Below, one piece after another: positions 1 through 7,849 of a stretch of DNA of 32,561 bases (the first letter of the stretch is position 1; the number at the start of each line of letters is the position of its first letter). The translations under genes and the position numbers were made by a program. Under the pieces are notes generated by a model that was not told where the DNA came from, did no database searches, and worked only from the letters and a program-made list of their open reading frames with translations. Source of the stretch: CAZNUP01 sp964609775 (GTDB taxonomy: Bacteria; Patescibacteriota; Microgenomatia; JAMCZE01); the NCBI GenBank assembly GCA_964609775.1, contig CAZSSJ010000013.1, forward strand, positions 1 through 32,561, written 5' to 3'.

Positions 1-154
1 AGGATTCTAATGTCCCATAGAACGAGCAGTTTCGTTCCTTATTGACTAAAGACCCATGACAGAGAGACAGGAGCTTTAAGCAATCTGCAGCGCCGAATGA
101 AAAGACTGGGAGTTTTAACGGAGGGCGATCATTTTGAGGATAGATTTAATTAAT

Positions 155-1324
155 TTATTTCCTTTTGCGCAAAAAGGCTGGGATGTCGAGCTCGTCGCCG
201 AAGTCTTCCTCAATTTCCTTGGCTGGTTCCGGCGCATCGGATTTTGCCTGGCCGTTTTGGTTGTCGCCAGTTGGGGTGGCTTGAGCAGAGTATGGTGTCG
301 TCGGGGTGCGGGTGAACGGTGAAGACCCAGAGAATTGCGATTGGTAGCGCATTTCGCCAATCCTTTGACGGTTTTCATCAAAACCGGTGGCGATGACGGT
401 CACCTTGATTTGGTCAACCAGGGTTTCGTCAATTGTCGCGCCGAAGATAATCTTGGCGTCAGGGTCGGCCGCGGCAGCGATGATTTTGGCCGCTTCATCA
501 ACCTCGGTCATGCCCATGTCCGGACCACCAATGATGTTGAAGAGAACACCCCGGGCGCCGTCGATGGACATTTCGAGAAGTGGGGAAGAGATCGCCTGAC
601 GAGCGGCCACGGAGGCTCGGGTTTCGCCACTGCCGACGCCAATGCCCATGAGAGCCGAGCCGGCGTTTTGCATGATGGATTTGACGTCGGCAAAATCCCG
701 GTTAACGAGGCCGGGCATGACAATGAGATCAGAAATGCCCTGAACGGAAGCTGTCAGCACTGAGTCAGCCATCTTGAAGGCCTCGAGGAGGGAGACTTTC
801 TTATCCACGACCTCCAAAATTCGCTGATTAGGAATGATAATGAGGGCATCAACTTTGTCTTTAAGGGCGGAAATCCCCTCTTCAGCAACGACCAGCCGAT
901 GAGTGCCCTCAAAGGCAAAGGGTTTAGTGACAACACCAACGGTGAGAACGCCGGCTTTTTTGGAAATTTCGGCAATTGTCGGGGAAGCACCGGTTCCGGT
1001 CCCGCCCCCCATGCCGGCGGCGATGAAGACCATGTCAGCGTCGATAATTTTTTCTTCGATTTTTTTAGCCGACTCTTCAGCGGCTTTTTTGCCCGTTTCC
1101 GGGTCGCCGCCGGAGCCAAGGCCGCGAGTGAGATTCTCGCCGATTTGAATCTTCGTCGCTGCTGGATTAGTCAGGAGAACCTGGGCGTCGGTGTTAATGA
1201 CAACAAAGTCGACTCCGCGGATGGAGCCGCCGTTAATCATTGAGGCGATGGCATTGCCGCCGCCGCCGCCAACACCAATGACGCGGATTTTTGCGAAGCG
1301 GGCAAGATCGGGCTTAATTAACAC
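155..1324 (-). CDS. ftsZ: Cell division GTPase FtsZ
   Basis: This is the tubulin-like GTPase that polymerises into the cytoplasmic division ring and recruits the septal machinery. The 389-residue length is normal. The glycine-rich nucleotide loop GGGTGTG is at about residues 106-112, and the T7-loop catalytic motif NRDFADV is at about 208-214. A variable linker leads to a C-terminal peptide, DELDIPAFLRKRK, which is the conserved tail that binds FtsA. The start is a GTG and I see no Shine-Dalgarno before it; no ATG lies nearby upstream, and the conserved core starts about 12 residues in. It is the last gene of the dcw cluster, 160 bp downstream of ftsA, and that spacer is full of hairpins. All catalytic and partner-binding elements are present, so a functional protein is expected. 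Confidence 0.97.
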   Translation of the reverse strand: MLIKPDLARFAKIRVIGVGGGGGNAIASMINGGSIRGVDFVVINTDAQVLLTNPAATKIQIGENLTRGLGSGGDPETGKKAAEESAKKIEEKIIDADMVFIAAGMGGGTGTGASPTIAEISKKAGVLTVGVVTKPFAFEGTHRLVVAEEGISALKDKVDALIIIPNQRILEVVDKKVSLLEAFKMADSVLTASVQGISDLIVMPGLVNRDFADVKSIMQNAGSALMGIGVGSGETRASVAARQAISSPLLEMSIDGARGVLFNIIGGPDMGMTEVDEAAKIIAAAADPDAKIIFGATIDETLVDQIKVTVIATGFDENRQRIGEMRYQSQFSGSSPFTRTPTTPYSAQATPTGDNQNGQAKSDAPEPAKEIEEDFGDELDIPAFLRKRK

Positions 1325-1484
1325 AATTGATAAATTCGAAATCCTAAATCCGAAATTCGAAACCCTCCTTCGCTAAAGCTTCGGAAGGGCAGGCAAATTA
1401 TTTAAAATCCTTGCTTGCCACCTCGAAACTCAAAGAGCGAAGAGTGGTTTCTGGTTTCGAGCTTCGTGCTTCGAATTTTTTGGT
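1325..1484. repeat. ftsA-ftsZ spacer with three hairpins and heptamer repeats
   Basis: Three inverted repeats follow one another. CCTTC/GAAGG arms lie in 1366-1387. GGCAGGCAA (1388-1396) pairs with TTGCTTGCC (1411-1419) with one wobble. CTCGAAAC (1422-1429) pairs perfectly with GTTTCGAG (1454-1461). Flanking them are degenerate 7-bp units of the CGAAATC/CTAAATC type around 1335-1362. There is no U-tract, so these are not clear terminators. They may tune ftsZ mRNA level or stability, which is inference. Confidence 0.6.
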
Positions 1485-2819
1485 TTAGGGCAGAAACGAT
1501 TTAAGGAGCTTTATAATTCTCCCAAAAATACCACTTATGGGTAAATTTTGGGCCATCTTACCAAAGGAGGGAACCTTTGGCAAGGGCAAAGCGCCGGACT
1601 TTTTTGATCCCCCAAATTCTCCTTCCTTGGCGCCGTAGAGAACGAGACCAACGCTGGTGGCATATTGCGGTCCGCTGAGTTCATCGATGAGGCCACTCAG
1701 ACGAACGGGCGGAGTGGTGAAGGGAGCTCCAATCCGGCAGGGCATGCCCAGGCGCTGGCGGCAGGCTTCAAGAAGGCCTTGAGTCAGGGCTCCGCCGCCA
1801 GTGACGACGACACCGGACGGGGTCATGCCGGTAAGGCCGGCTTTTTGAATTTCCAGACCGACAAAAGTGAAGATTTCCAGAAGCCGGGGTTTGACAATGC
1901 CGTCAACCAAAGTTTTCTTCGAGACCTTTTTGATTTCTTCAGGAAGATCGAGGCTGGAAAGGTCCATTTCATCCAAGGGTTTGCCGCTGCGATTGTCCGG
2001 ATTTTCGGCCAGGCCAAATTTCGGTTTGAGGGTTTGGGAGAGAAGGAGTTTAATTTTTTCGGCGCTTTCCAAACTGACCCTAAGGCCAACGGCAATGTCA
2101 TTTGTGACATTGCGGGCGCCGATTGGCAAAACTGCGCAGTAGGCCAGGGCACCATCGATCCAAATTGCCACGTCGGTCGTTCCCGCGCCGATGTCGATGA
2201 GGACAACACCAAGCTCTTTTTCCGTGTCTGAAAGAACGGCTTCGGAGGAGGCCAGGCCAGAAAAAACGACGGCGTCAATGTCGATGCCGACTTCACCGAC
2301 GCATTTGGCGAGATTACGAATGGCTGTCGTGGCGCCGCTCACTATTTGCGTCTCCACTTCGAGGCGCACGCCGGTCATGCCCAGGGGATCTTTGATCCCC
2401 GGTTGGCCATCAACGATGAAGTCCCGGGGAAGAACGTGGAGAATTTCGCGTGAGGAAGGAATAGAAATGGCTCGGGCCGCGTCAACGACCCGGTTGACAT
2501 CAGCACCGGTGATTTCGCCTTCAGGTTGGGAGACAGCGACGACGCCCTTGCTGTTTTGACTGCCAAGATGGGCCCCACCAACAGAGACGATGGCACTGCC
2601 AATTGAAAGGCCGGCCATACGCTCGGCGCTGTCAACGCTTTCCGAAATTGAGGCGACGGCTTCTTCAATGTCCACCACTTGACCCTTACGGAGTCCACGG
2701 GACGGAACCGTCGACACACCAACGACAGACAGTTTTTCATCACGAACACTGGCCGCAATCACCGTCGTGATTTTTGATGAGCCAATGTCGATGGCGCTGA
2801 CAATTTTGTCTTTTGGCAT
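1485..2819 (-). CDS. ftsA: Cell division protein FtsA
   Basis: This actin-like ATPase tethers FtsZ filaments to the membrane and signals to the septal synthase. The protein has 444 residues. The N-terminal phosphate-binding motif AIDIGSSKITTVIA is at about residues 9-22, and a second actin-type loop, VLIDIGAGTTDVAIW, sits mid-protein. The far C-terminus (GIFGRIIKLLKSFLP) is an amphipathic helix typical of the FtsA membrane-targeting sequence. The ATG at 2819 lies immediately after the stop of the FtsQ-like gene, so the two are probably translationally coupled. The FtsZ tail and the FtsA membrane helix are both intact, so the Z-ring tethering module looks complete in this organism. Confidence 0.96.
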   Translation of the reverse strand: MPKDKIVSAIDIGSSKITTVIAASVRDEKLSVVGVSTVPSRGLRKGQVVDIEEAVASISESVDSAERMAGLSIGSAIVSVGGAHLGSQNSKGVVAVSQPEGEITGADVNRVVDAARAISIPSSREILHVLPRDFIVDGQPGIKDPLGMTGVRLEVETQIVSGATTAIRNLAKCVGEVGIDIDAVVFSGLASSEAVLSDTEKELGVVLIDIGAGTTDVAIWIDGALAYCAVLPIGARNVTNDIAVGLRVSLESAEKIKLLLSQTLKPKFGLAENPDNRSGKPLDEMDLSSLDLPEEIKKVSKKTLVDGIVKPRLLEIFTFVGLEIQKAGLTGMTPSGVVVTGGGALTQGLLEACRQRLGMPCRIGAPFTTPPVRLSGLIDELSGPQYATSVGLVLYGAKEGEFGGSKKSGALPLPKVPSFGKMAQNLPISGIFGRIIKLLKSFLP

Positions 2820-3173
2820 TTAATATCTGATGACAACCTTATTGTACCTTAAATCGATCTCCTTCGGAGCTCTTGCTTCAATTTTAGTTCGCCCTAGAAC
2901 TAGTTGTAAAGTCCGGACCTGGGTGTTTATGTCCTTATCAAGAGAAAAAAAGACGGTGAGACCAGAGATGAAGGCAGTGGCGGTGGTGCCAGTGAGGGTT
3001 AGCGGCGAAGAGATGGCGAGATTCTGCTCGCGAAGGATCTGGCTAAGTTCGGTCGTGGCGGAAGAATTGGCGATCGGAAGGCGAAGCGACGGAGTCTTGG
3101 TCAGTTGCAAAAAAGCAATGATCGTGAGAAAGGAGGCAATGATGGCAATCGGCAAGGCAAGGCGCCGGCTCAT
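2820..3173 (-). CDS. ftsQ: Miniature FtsQ/DivIB-like division protein
   Basis: This is a short (117-residue) single-pass membrane protein in the ftsQ position between murG and ftsA. Residues about 5-24 form one transmembrane segment after a positively charged start (MSRR). The C-terminus reads APKEIDLRYNKVVIRY, which resembles the IDLR-type end of the FtsQ/DivIB beta domain. Normal FtsQ is about 220-280 residues with a POTRA domain after the membrane segment; there is no room for a full POTRA plus beta domain here. The assignment rests on gene order, topology and the terminal motif, not on full-length similarity. The start overlaps the murG stop by 4 bp and the stop abuts ftsA. It is likely a reduced scaffold of the divisome, but could be a distinct small division protein. 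Confidence 0.6.
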   Translation of the reverse strand: MSRRLALPIAIIASFLTIIAFLQLTKTPSLRLPIANSSATTELSQILREQNLAISSPLTLTGTTATAFISGLTVFFSLDKDINTQVRTLQLVLGRTKIEARAPKEIDLRYNKVVIRY

Positions 3174-4303
3174 TTGGTGCCCCCTTGAACAACTTTTTCT
3201 ACCTCGGCAACAATTAGAGAAGCAGCTTGATAGTTGACAAGGGTTTTTGCCTGCGCGGCTAGTTTTTGATGATTTTTTAGGTCGGAGCTCACCCGGAGAA
3301 TTTCGTCACGAAGGACACTAGGCGTCAGTTTGTCTTGTGGCAAAATGGTTGAACCGAAAGGAAGGAGCATTTGAGCATTTTTGCTTTGTTCTCCCCCACC
3401 CGACCAGGGGAGAGGAATCAGAACAGCCACTTTGCCCAAAGCGGCAATTTCCGAAACAGTGTTCGCTCCGGCCCGCCCAACGATGAGATCGGCAGAGTTT
3501 AAAACCCAACCAATATCGTTTTGGTTTATGAAATCGAAGAGAAAATATTTTTCTTTGAGGTCATCACTAAGGGTTTCCCGAAAACGATTCATCTGCGGAA
3601 AATTTTTAACTCCGGCTGAATGAATCACCAGGCATGTTTTTAAAAGTTCAGGAAGAGCGTCCTTGATGATTTTGTTAGCTGACTGCATTCCTTGGTTCCC
3701 GCCGGTTATATAGAGGACCTGAGAATGATGTTTATTCGTCATTTTTTTAAAAGCCAAGCAGTTGGTGGTCTTGTTGGTCTGAAAAATTTCTGGTCGGAGG
3801 GGATTGCCAACGACTAATGACTTATTTTTGGGAAAAATGTGTCCCGGGTCCGGCCAAGAAAGGAGGATTTTGCTCGCAAAAAAACTAATTATTCGATTGG
3901 ACAAGCCGGGGATCAGTGTCTGTTCGTGGGTGAGAACCGGGACAGACAATAGGAATGAGGCCAGGACTACGGGAATGGCGACATAGCCGCCAAAACTCAA
4001 AACCACCGAGGGACGGTATTTTGCCAGCCAATAGAGGCTCTGAAGAAAGCCGAAGGGAATTTTGACGAGTGAGGGAATGGTGTATCGGGTGAAATGCCGC
4101 TGGAGTCGTCCGGTCGTGATTGGAAGAAAGGTTATTGTGCGGTCATCTTTAAGAGTGAGGTATTCCACTGACAGAGTGGCGTCTCCCTCCAGAGAATGCT
4201 TGCGTCCCAAAAAATAAATTTGCCACTCCCCTCTTTTTTGCAGCTCAGCGACAGTTGCCAGAGCGGGTGTCAAATGGCCACCGGTGATGAAAAGACGATT
4301 CAT
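3170..4303 (-). CDS. murG: MurG, undecaprenyl-PP-MurNAc-pentapeptide GlcNAc transferase
   Basis: MurG adds GlcNAc from UDP-GlcNAc to lipid I on the inner face of the membrane, giving lipid II. The protein is 377 residues with the two Rossmann domains of GT-B enzymes. The N-terminal glycine loop GGHLTPA is at about residues 8-14. The C-terminal nucleotide-sugar motif GRAGANTVSEIAALG is near residues 280-295, followed by a GGGEQ stretch where family members contact GlcNAc. A hydrophobic patch around residues 90-120 (SLYWLAKYRPSVVLSFGG) fits the membrane-association surface. It lies 17 bp downstream of ftsW and overlaps the mini-ftsQ by 4 bp, so it is in the same transcript. Confidence 0.95.
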   Translation of the reverse strand: MNRLFITGGHLTPALATVAELQKRGEWQIYFLGRKHSLEGDATLSVEYLTLKDDRTITFLPITTGRLQRHFTRYTIPSLVKIPFGFLQSLYWLAKYRPSVVLSFGGYVAIPVVLASFLLSVPVLTHEQTLIPGLSNRIISFFASKILLSWPDPGHIFPKNKSLVVGNPLRPEIFQTNKTTNCLAFKKMTNKHHSQVLYITGGNQGMQSANKIIKDALPELLKTCLVIHSAGVKNFPQMNRFRETLSDDLKEKYFLFDFINQNDIGWVLNSADLIVGRAGANTVSEIAALGKVAVLIPLPWSGGGEQSKNAQMLLPFGSTILPQDKLTPSVLRDEILRVSSDLKNHQKLAAQAKTLVNYQAASLIVAEVEKVVQGGTK

Positions 4304-4320
4304 AGGCTGGCTTTAAGTGA

Positions 4321-5412
4321 TTACCGGTGAAGATTGTGTTTCCAAATGTTAAACAGGATCCCCACGCCCACTAATTCTACAACCAAGGCCGAGCCGCCGT
4401 AGGAGATGAAGGGAAGGGGGACGCCGGTCAGCGGTATGAGCGCGACCATGGAGCCAAGATTGACAATTGTTTGCGTGGCGAGCCAGGAAATGATGCCAAG
4501 GCCCAGGAGCTGGCCGAATTTATCACTGACCTGACGGGTGTGTTGGAAACAGCGATAGAGAAAATAGGCAACGGTGCAGATGACGAAGAGGCCGCCCAGA
4601 AAACCGAGCTCCTCGCCAATAATGGCAAAGATTGAATCGGTGTTGGCCTCGGGAAGATAGGAATATTTTTGCCGAGAATTTCCCAGGCCAATCCCGAGAA
4701 GCCCCCCGCTTCCCAGAGCGATGAGAGCCTGGCGGATGTGGTAGGAAGCTCCTAAGGGATCAGAATCGGGACTAATGAAGGTGAGAAGACGCTTTAAGCG
4801 GTAGGGAGAGTGAATGATTAGAGCCAGGGCGGCTCCGGCCATCACCGGAATGGTGAAAAGCAGAGGTTTGAGCTGATTGTCGGACAGGAAATAGATGGCG
4901 AGCGAGGTCCCCAGAAGAACGATGGCTGTGCCCATGTCTGGCTCGAGAATGATTAACCCGACCAGAATTCCCAGAAGAAGGAAAAAGGAGAGAAGTTTGC
5001 CCTTTTGGGGTTTGTTAAGCCAGGTGGCAAAATAGATGATGGCGGCTAATTTGGCAAATTCTGACGGTTGAAGGACAAAGACGCCAAGGTTGATCCAGCG
5101 GTGGGCGCCATAGGCGCGAATGCTCAACCCGGGGAGGAAGACGGCCAAGAGAAGAACTAAAGCAGCTATCAGAATTGGCAGGGCCAGTTGTTGCAGGCGG
5201 CGATAGTCGAAAAAAAAAGCAGCTACACCGGCCGCGAGACCAAAAACAATCCACTTCGCTTGCTCTTTGAGAAAATAGTACTTGTCGTGGAAAGTGAGAA
5301 GGGCCTGGGCGGAAGAGGAGTCGTAGACCATGAGCAGACCAAAGAGCAGCAGTCCGCTGAGGAGGACAACGGGGATAAGATCAAACGGCGGGGCAGATTT
5401 TCGACTTAGCAT
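4321..5412 (-). CDS. ftsW: FtsW, SEDS-family septal peptidoglycan polymerase
   Basis: FtsW is a multi-pass SEDS glycosyltransferase that polymerises lipid II at the septum together with its cognate class B PBP, here FtsI. Many hydrophobic segments are visible, and the SEDS signature GAHRWINLG...QPSEFAKLA appears about a third of the way in. Near the C-terminus is PLPFISYGGSALV, another SEDS hallmark. I chose the ATG that begins MLSRKSAPPFDL because it gives 363 residues, the usual length, and sits 4 bp after the mraY stop. The open frame extends upstream for 90 codons, but that part is antisense-like low-complexity sequence inside mraY. It is translated between mraY and murG. Confidence 0.94.
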   Translation of the reverse strand: MLSRKSAPPFDLIPVVLLSGLLLFGLLMVYDSSSAQALLTFHDKYYFLKEQAKWIVFGLAAGVAAFFFDYRRLQQLALPILIAALVLLLAVFLPGLSIRAYGAHRWINLGVFVLQPSEFAKLAAIIYFATWLNKPQKGKLLSFFLLLGILVGLIILEPDMGTAIVLLGTSLAIYFLSDNQLKPLLFTIPVMAGAALALIIHSPYRLKRLLTFISPDSDPLGASYHIRQALIALGSGGLLGIGLGNSRQKYSYLPEANTDSIFAIIGEELGFLGGLFVICTVAYFLYRCFQHTRQVSDKFGQLLGLGIISWLATQTIVNLGSMVALIPLTGVPLPFISYGGSALVVELVGVGILFNIWKHNLHR

Positions 5413-5416
5413 TAGC

Positions 5417-6433
5417 CTATTTGATGAGACCGAGCCAGAGACCAAAGATAGCAAAAAGAATGGCGGCCAGCCAAAAGCGGATGACAACTTTTGGTTCTTC
5501 CCAACCACGAGACATGAACCAAAGATGGAGCGGGGCGACAGCAAAGAATTTCTTGCCAGTGAAGTGTTTGGAGAGCATCTGGATTGTCGAGCTGAGAACT
5601 TCGAAAATAAAAACCCCGCCGATGATGGCCAGAGCAAAGATTTTGCCGGTGAGGAGGCCGACAACCGCCAGCGTGGCCCCAAAAGCTAGAGCGCCGGTGT
5701 CCCCAAGCTCGATGCGGGCGGGAAAAACGTTGAAGTAGAGAAAAGCGATCAAAGAGCCGATCCAGATGGCGATGAAGAGAGCGAGCGAAGGGTGAAGTAG
5801 CTGGGCGGCAAGAACCATAAAGGCAGTGAGGCAGATGAGCAAAATGCCGGCTGATAGGCCGTCAAGGCCGTCAGTAATATTGTAGGCGTTGGCAAAGGCG
5901 ACGACAGTGAAGGCGGTGAGAGGCACAAAGAGGACACCAACGTCCAGAAGCCCAAACCAGTGAATATTGACAAAGTCGTAACCCAAAATCTTCCAGAAAT
6001 AGAGGCCGATCGCCAGTCCCAGAGCAATTTCAATAATGAGTTTGTGGCGCCAGCGAAGCCAAAAGATGCCGAGTTTCTCCCGGTCGACGTTTTTGCGGAC
6101 GTCGTCATAGAGGCCAAGAAGGGCAAAAGACAGCATAGTAAAAAGGAGAATAAAAAGTTCTTCTGGTCGGGCGCGAATGCCCAGAAGACCATAGGACCAG
6201 AGGGAAAGGAGGGTGGTCACACAGATGATGAGGGCCCCAGCACCGATTGGCTTGCGGGTTTTATAGGACAACAGTTGGGCGGTGATAGAGGCTTTTTTAT
6301 CCTGGGTGTCCACCCGTTTGCTTTCGTTTGTCCGGTTGATTTTGAGTTTGTAGAGGAAATCGATGAAGGGCACGAAGAGGACGGTGGTGATGAAAAAAGA
6401 CAAGAGGAGGAGCCCGAGATAGGATGGCATCAT
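5417..6433 (-). CDS. mraY: MraY, phospho-MurNAc-pentapeptide transferase
   Basis: This integral membrane enzyme transfers phospho-MurNAc-pentapeptide to undecaprenyl phosphate, giving lipid I. The protein is 338 residues with about ten hydrophobic segments. Visible family motifs are the Mg-binding aspartates in LYDDVRKN, the central NITDGLDGLSAG, GDTGALAFG, and the C-terminal GWEEPKVVIRFW. The cytoplasmic loop that normally reads PxHHHxE reads PLHLWFM here, so two of three histidines of the HHH motif are missing. All other catalytic motifs are kept, so activity is likely but antibiotic or substrate contacts may differ. The gene lies 12 bp after murA and 4 bp before ftsW. Two adjacent ATGs compete for the start. 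Confidence 0.94.
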   Translation of the reverse strand: MMPSYLGLLLLSFFITTVLFVPFIDFLYKLKINRTNESKRVDTQDKKASITAQLLSYKTRKPIGAGALIICVTTLLSLWSYGLLGIRARPEELFILLFTMLSFALLGLYDDVRKNVDREKLGIFWLRWRHKLIIEIALGLAIGLYFWKILGYDFVNIHWFGLLDVGVLFVPLTAFTVVAFANAYNITDGLDGLSAGILLICLTAFMVLAAQLLHPSLALFIAIWIGSLIAFLYFNVFPARIELGDTGALAFGATLAVVGLLTGKIFALAIIGGVFIFEVLSSTIQMLSKHFTGKKFFAVAPLHLWFMSRGWEEPKVVIRFWLAAILFAIFGLWLGLIK

Positions 6434-6445
6434 AGGGTGATTAAA

Positions 6446-7783
6446 TTATACAGTATCAGTGGTAATCTCAATATGAGCGCCGAGGCTGGTGAGGCGGCCG
6501 GCGAGGTCTTCATAGCCGCGTTTGATTTGGTCCTTAGGATCAAAAATGGTCGTTGTCCCCTGAGCGATCATGCCGGCAAGGAGAGCCGTGGCGCCACTTC
6601 GGATGTCGTTCACCTCAACATGATTGCCGGTTAGATTACAGGGTCCGAAAATTTTGATAGCGTGTTTACTCCGGGGGGTGTCATCGCTCAAGTTAAAACT
6701 GTAGAACTCGTCAGGGTCAGGAACATCAGGTTCGTACGACTCGATCCTTGCTCCCATTTCGATTAGTCCCGGGACATAGTCAAAACGATTCTCGTAGATC
6801 GTCTCGTGAACAATCGATTCCCCGGAGGCTTGAGTCATGAGAGTTGCCCAAAGAGGCTGCCAGTCAGTCATGAAACCCGGGTATGGGGCGGTGATAACGT
6901 GTGTTCCGTTTAGGGGACCTTTAAAATAAACGCGGATATAATCGCTGCTTATTTGGATCCCTCCTCCAGACTCCTCAGCTTTTTCCAGGAATTCTTTGAG
7001 CACCGAGGGGTTAGCCTTATACACTGAAACATCCCCCCTGGTGCCAAGAGCCATACAGGCATAGGTTACCGCTTCGTTGCGGTCGGGCATGACGTGGTGG
7101 GTGACCCCCTTTAACGAACTGACGCCATCGATTTTAATCGTCCGGGGTTCAACACGGGTAATTTTTGCCCCCATAGTGTTTAGGAATTTGATCATGTCGT
7201 CAATTTCCGGCTCGGCGGCAGCGTTTTCCAGAATTGTGGTACCCCTGGCTTTCACCGCAGCTAAGATTAAGACCTCGGTTCCGTTGTGCGTGCTTTTAGG
7301 AAAATGGTAGGTGGTGCCAATTAACCCATTTGGCGCACTAGCGAAAAATGTGTCATTTTTAAACTCAACTTCTGCTCCTAACGCCCGGAGGCCATCGATA
7401 TGACGATCAATGGGACGTTTGGCGAATTTATCTCCCCCTGGCTGGGGAAAGGCGACTTTGCCAAATCTGGAAAGAAGCGGGCCAGCATACATCATTGAAA
7501 AACGTGATTTTGAGCTCATTTCCGAGGGTATCTCAAAATTTCCAATTCCCGCCGGGTCAACTTCAACGCAGTGGGGATCGGTCCGGGGGACGACCCTGCC
7601 TCCAAGGGTCTGAATTATTTGAGAAGCAAAATTAATTTCAGAAATTAATCCCAGATTGCAGATTTGTGACGGTGTGTCGGCCAGAAGAGCGGCAATCATT
7701 TCTTTAAAGCCGGCGTTTTTGGCGCCCCGAAGTTCGACTTTACCTCGCAAGGGTGTGCCGCCAGTGACAGTGTAGGTTGTCAT
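6446..7783 (-). CDS. murA: MurA, UDP-GlcNAc 1-carboxyvinyltransferase (Cys-to-Asp type)
   Basis: MurA transfers enolpyruvate from PEP to UDP-GlcNAc, the committed step of peptidoglycan precursor synthesis in the cytosol. The 445 residues match the EPT family. The conserved lysine of the KNA motif is at residue 22. The active-site loop, normally PGGC followed by a variable segment and RP(V/I)D, reads PGGDKFAKRPID with Asp at residue 118. The Cys-to-Asp change at this position is the one known from mycobacteria, Chlamydia and Borrelia; those enzymes stay active but are not alkylated by fosfomycin. Intrinsic fosfomycin insensitivity is therefore expected. murA starts a run murA-mraY-ftsW-murG and is divergent from murB across a 66-bp spacer that holds a 9-bp repeat array. 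Confidence 0.96.
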   Translation of the reverse strand: MTTYTVTGGTPLRGKVELRGAKNAGFKEMIAALLADTPSQICNLGLISEINFASQIIQTLGGRVVPRTDPHCVEVDPAGIGNFEIPSEMSSKSRFSMMYAGPLLSRFGKVAFPQPGGDKFAKRPIDRHIDGLRALGAEVEFKNDTFFASAPNGLIGTTYHFPKSTHNGTEVLILAAVKARGTTILENAAAEPEIDDMIKFLNTMGAKITRVEPRTIKIDGVSSLKGVTHHVMPDRNEAVTYACMALGTRGDVSVYKANPSVLKEFLEKAEESGGGIQISSDYIRVYFKGPLNGTHVITAPYPGFMTDWQPLWATLMTQASGESIVHETIYENRFDYVPGLIEMGARIESYEPDVPDPDEFYSFNLSDDTPRSKHAIKIFGPCNLTGNHVEVNDIRSGATALLAGMIAQGTTTIFDPKDQIKRGYEDLAGRLTSLGAHIEITTDTV

Positions 7784-7794
7784 TTTGTGCTAAA

Positions 7795-7830
7795 CTTAGG
7801 AGACTTAAGTGCCTTAAGAATCTTAAGCCT
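7795..7830. repeat. CTTAAG 9-bp array, copy 1 (murA-murB spacer)
   Basis: Four contiguous 9-bp units begin at 7795, 7804, 7813 and 7822: CTTAGGAGA, CTTAAGTGC, CTTAAGAAT, CTTAAGCCT. The palindromic CTTAAG core recurs with exact 9-bp spacing. The array fills most of the divergent murA/murB spacer. If murB used the in-frame GTG at 7787, the array would be translated as an x-Leu-Ser/Arg repeat like the other murB arrays. Confidence 0.85.
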
Positions 7831-7849
7831 GTTCAATTTTACTCAAAAA

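Noticed and set aside
1665..2231. 188-codon plus-strand frame across ftsA
   Set aside because: Shadow of ftsA, which has complete motifs and coupling to its neighbours.
5413..5682. 90-codon N-terminal extension of ftsW
   Set aside because: It would overlap mraY extensively, reads as non-conserved sequence, and the ATG at 5412 fits family length and spacing.
5960..6634. 224-codon plus-strand open frame across mraY and murA
   Set aside because: It crosses two certain genes on the opposite strand; low-complexity acidic translation typical of a shadow frame.
7795..7830. CTTAAG arrays as a CRISPR
   Set aside because: Units are 9 bp with 3-bp variable parts, inside coding genes, and no cas genes are present.
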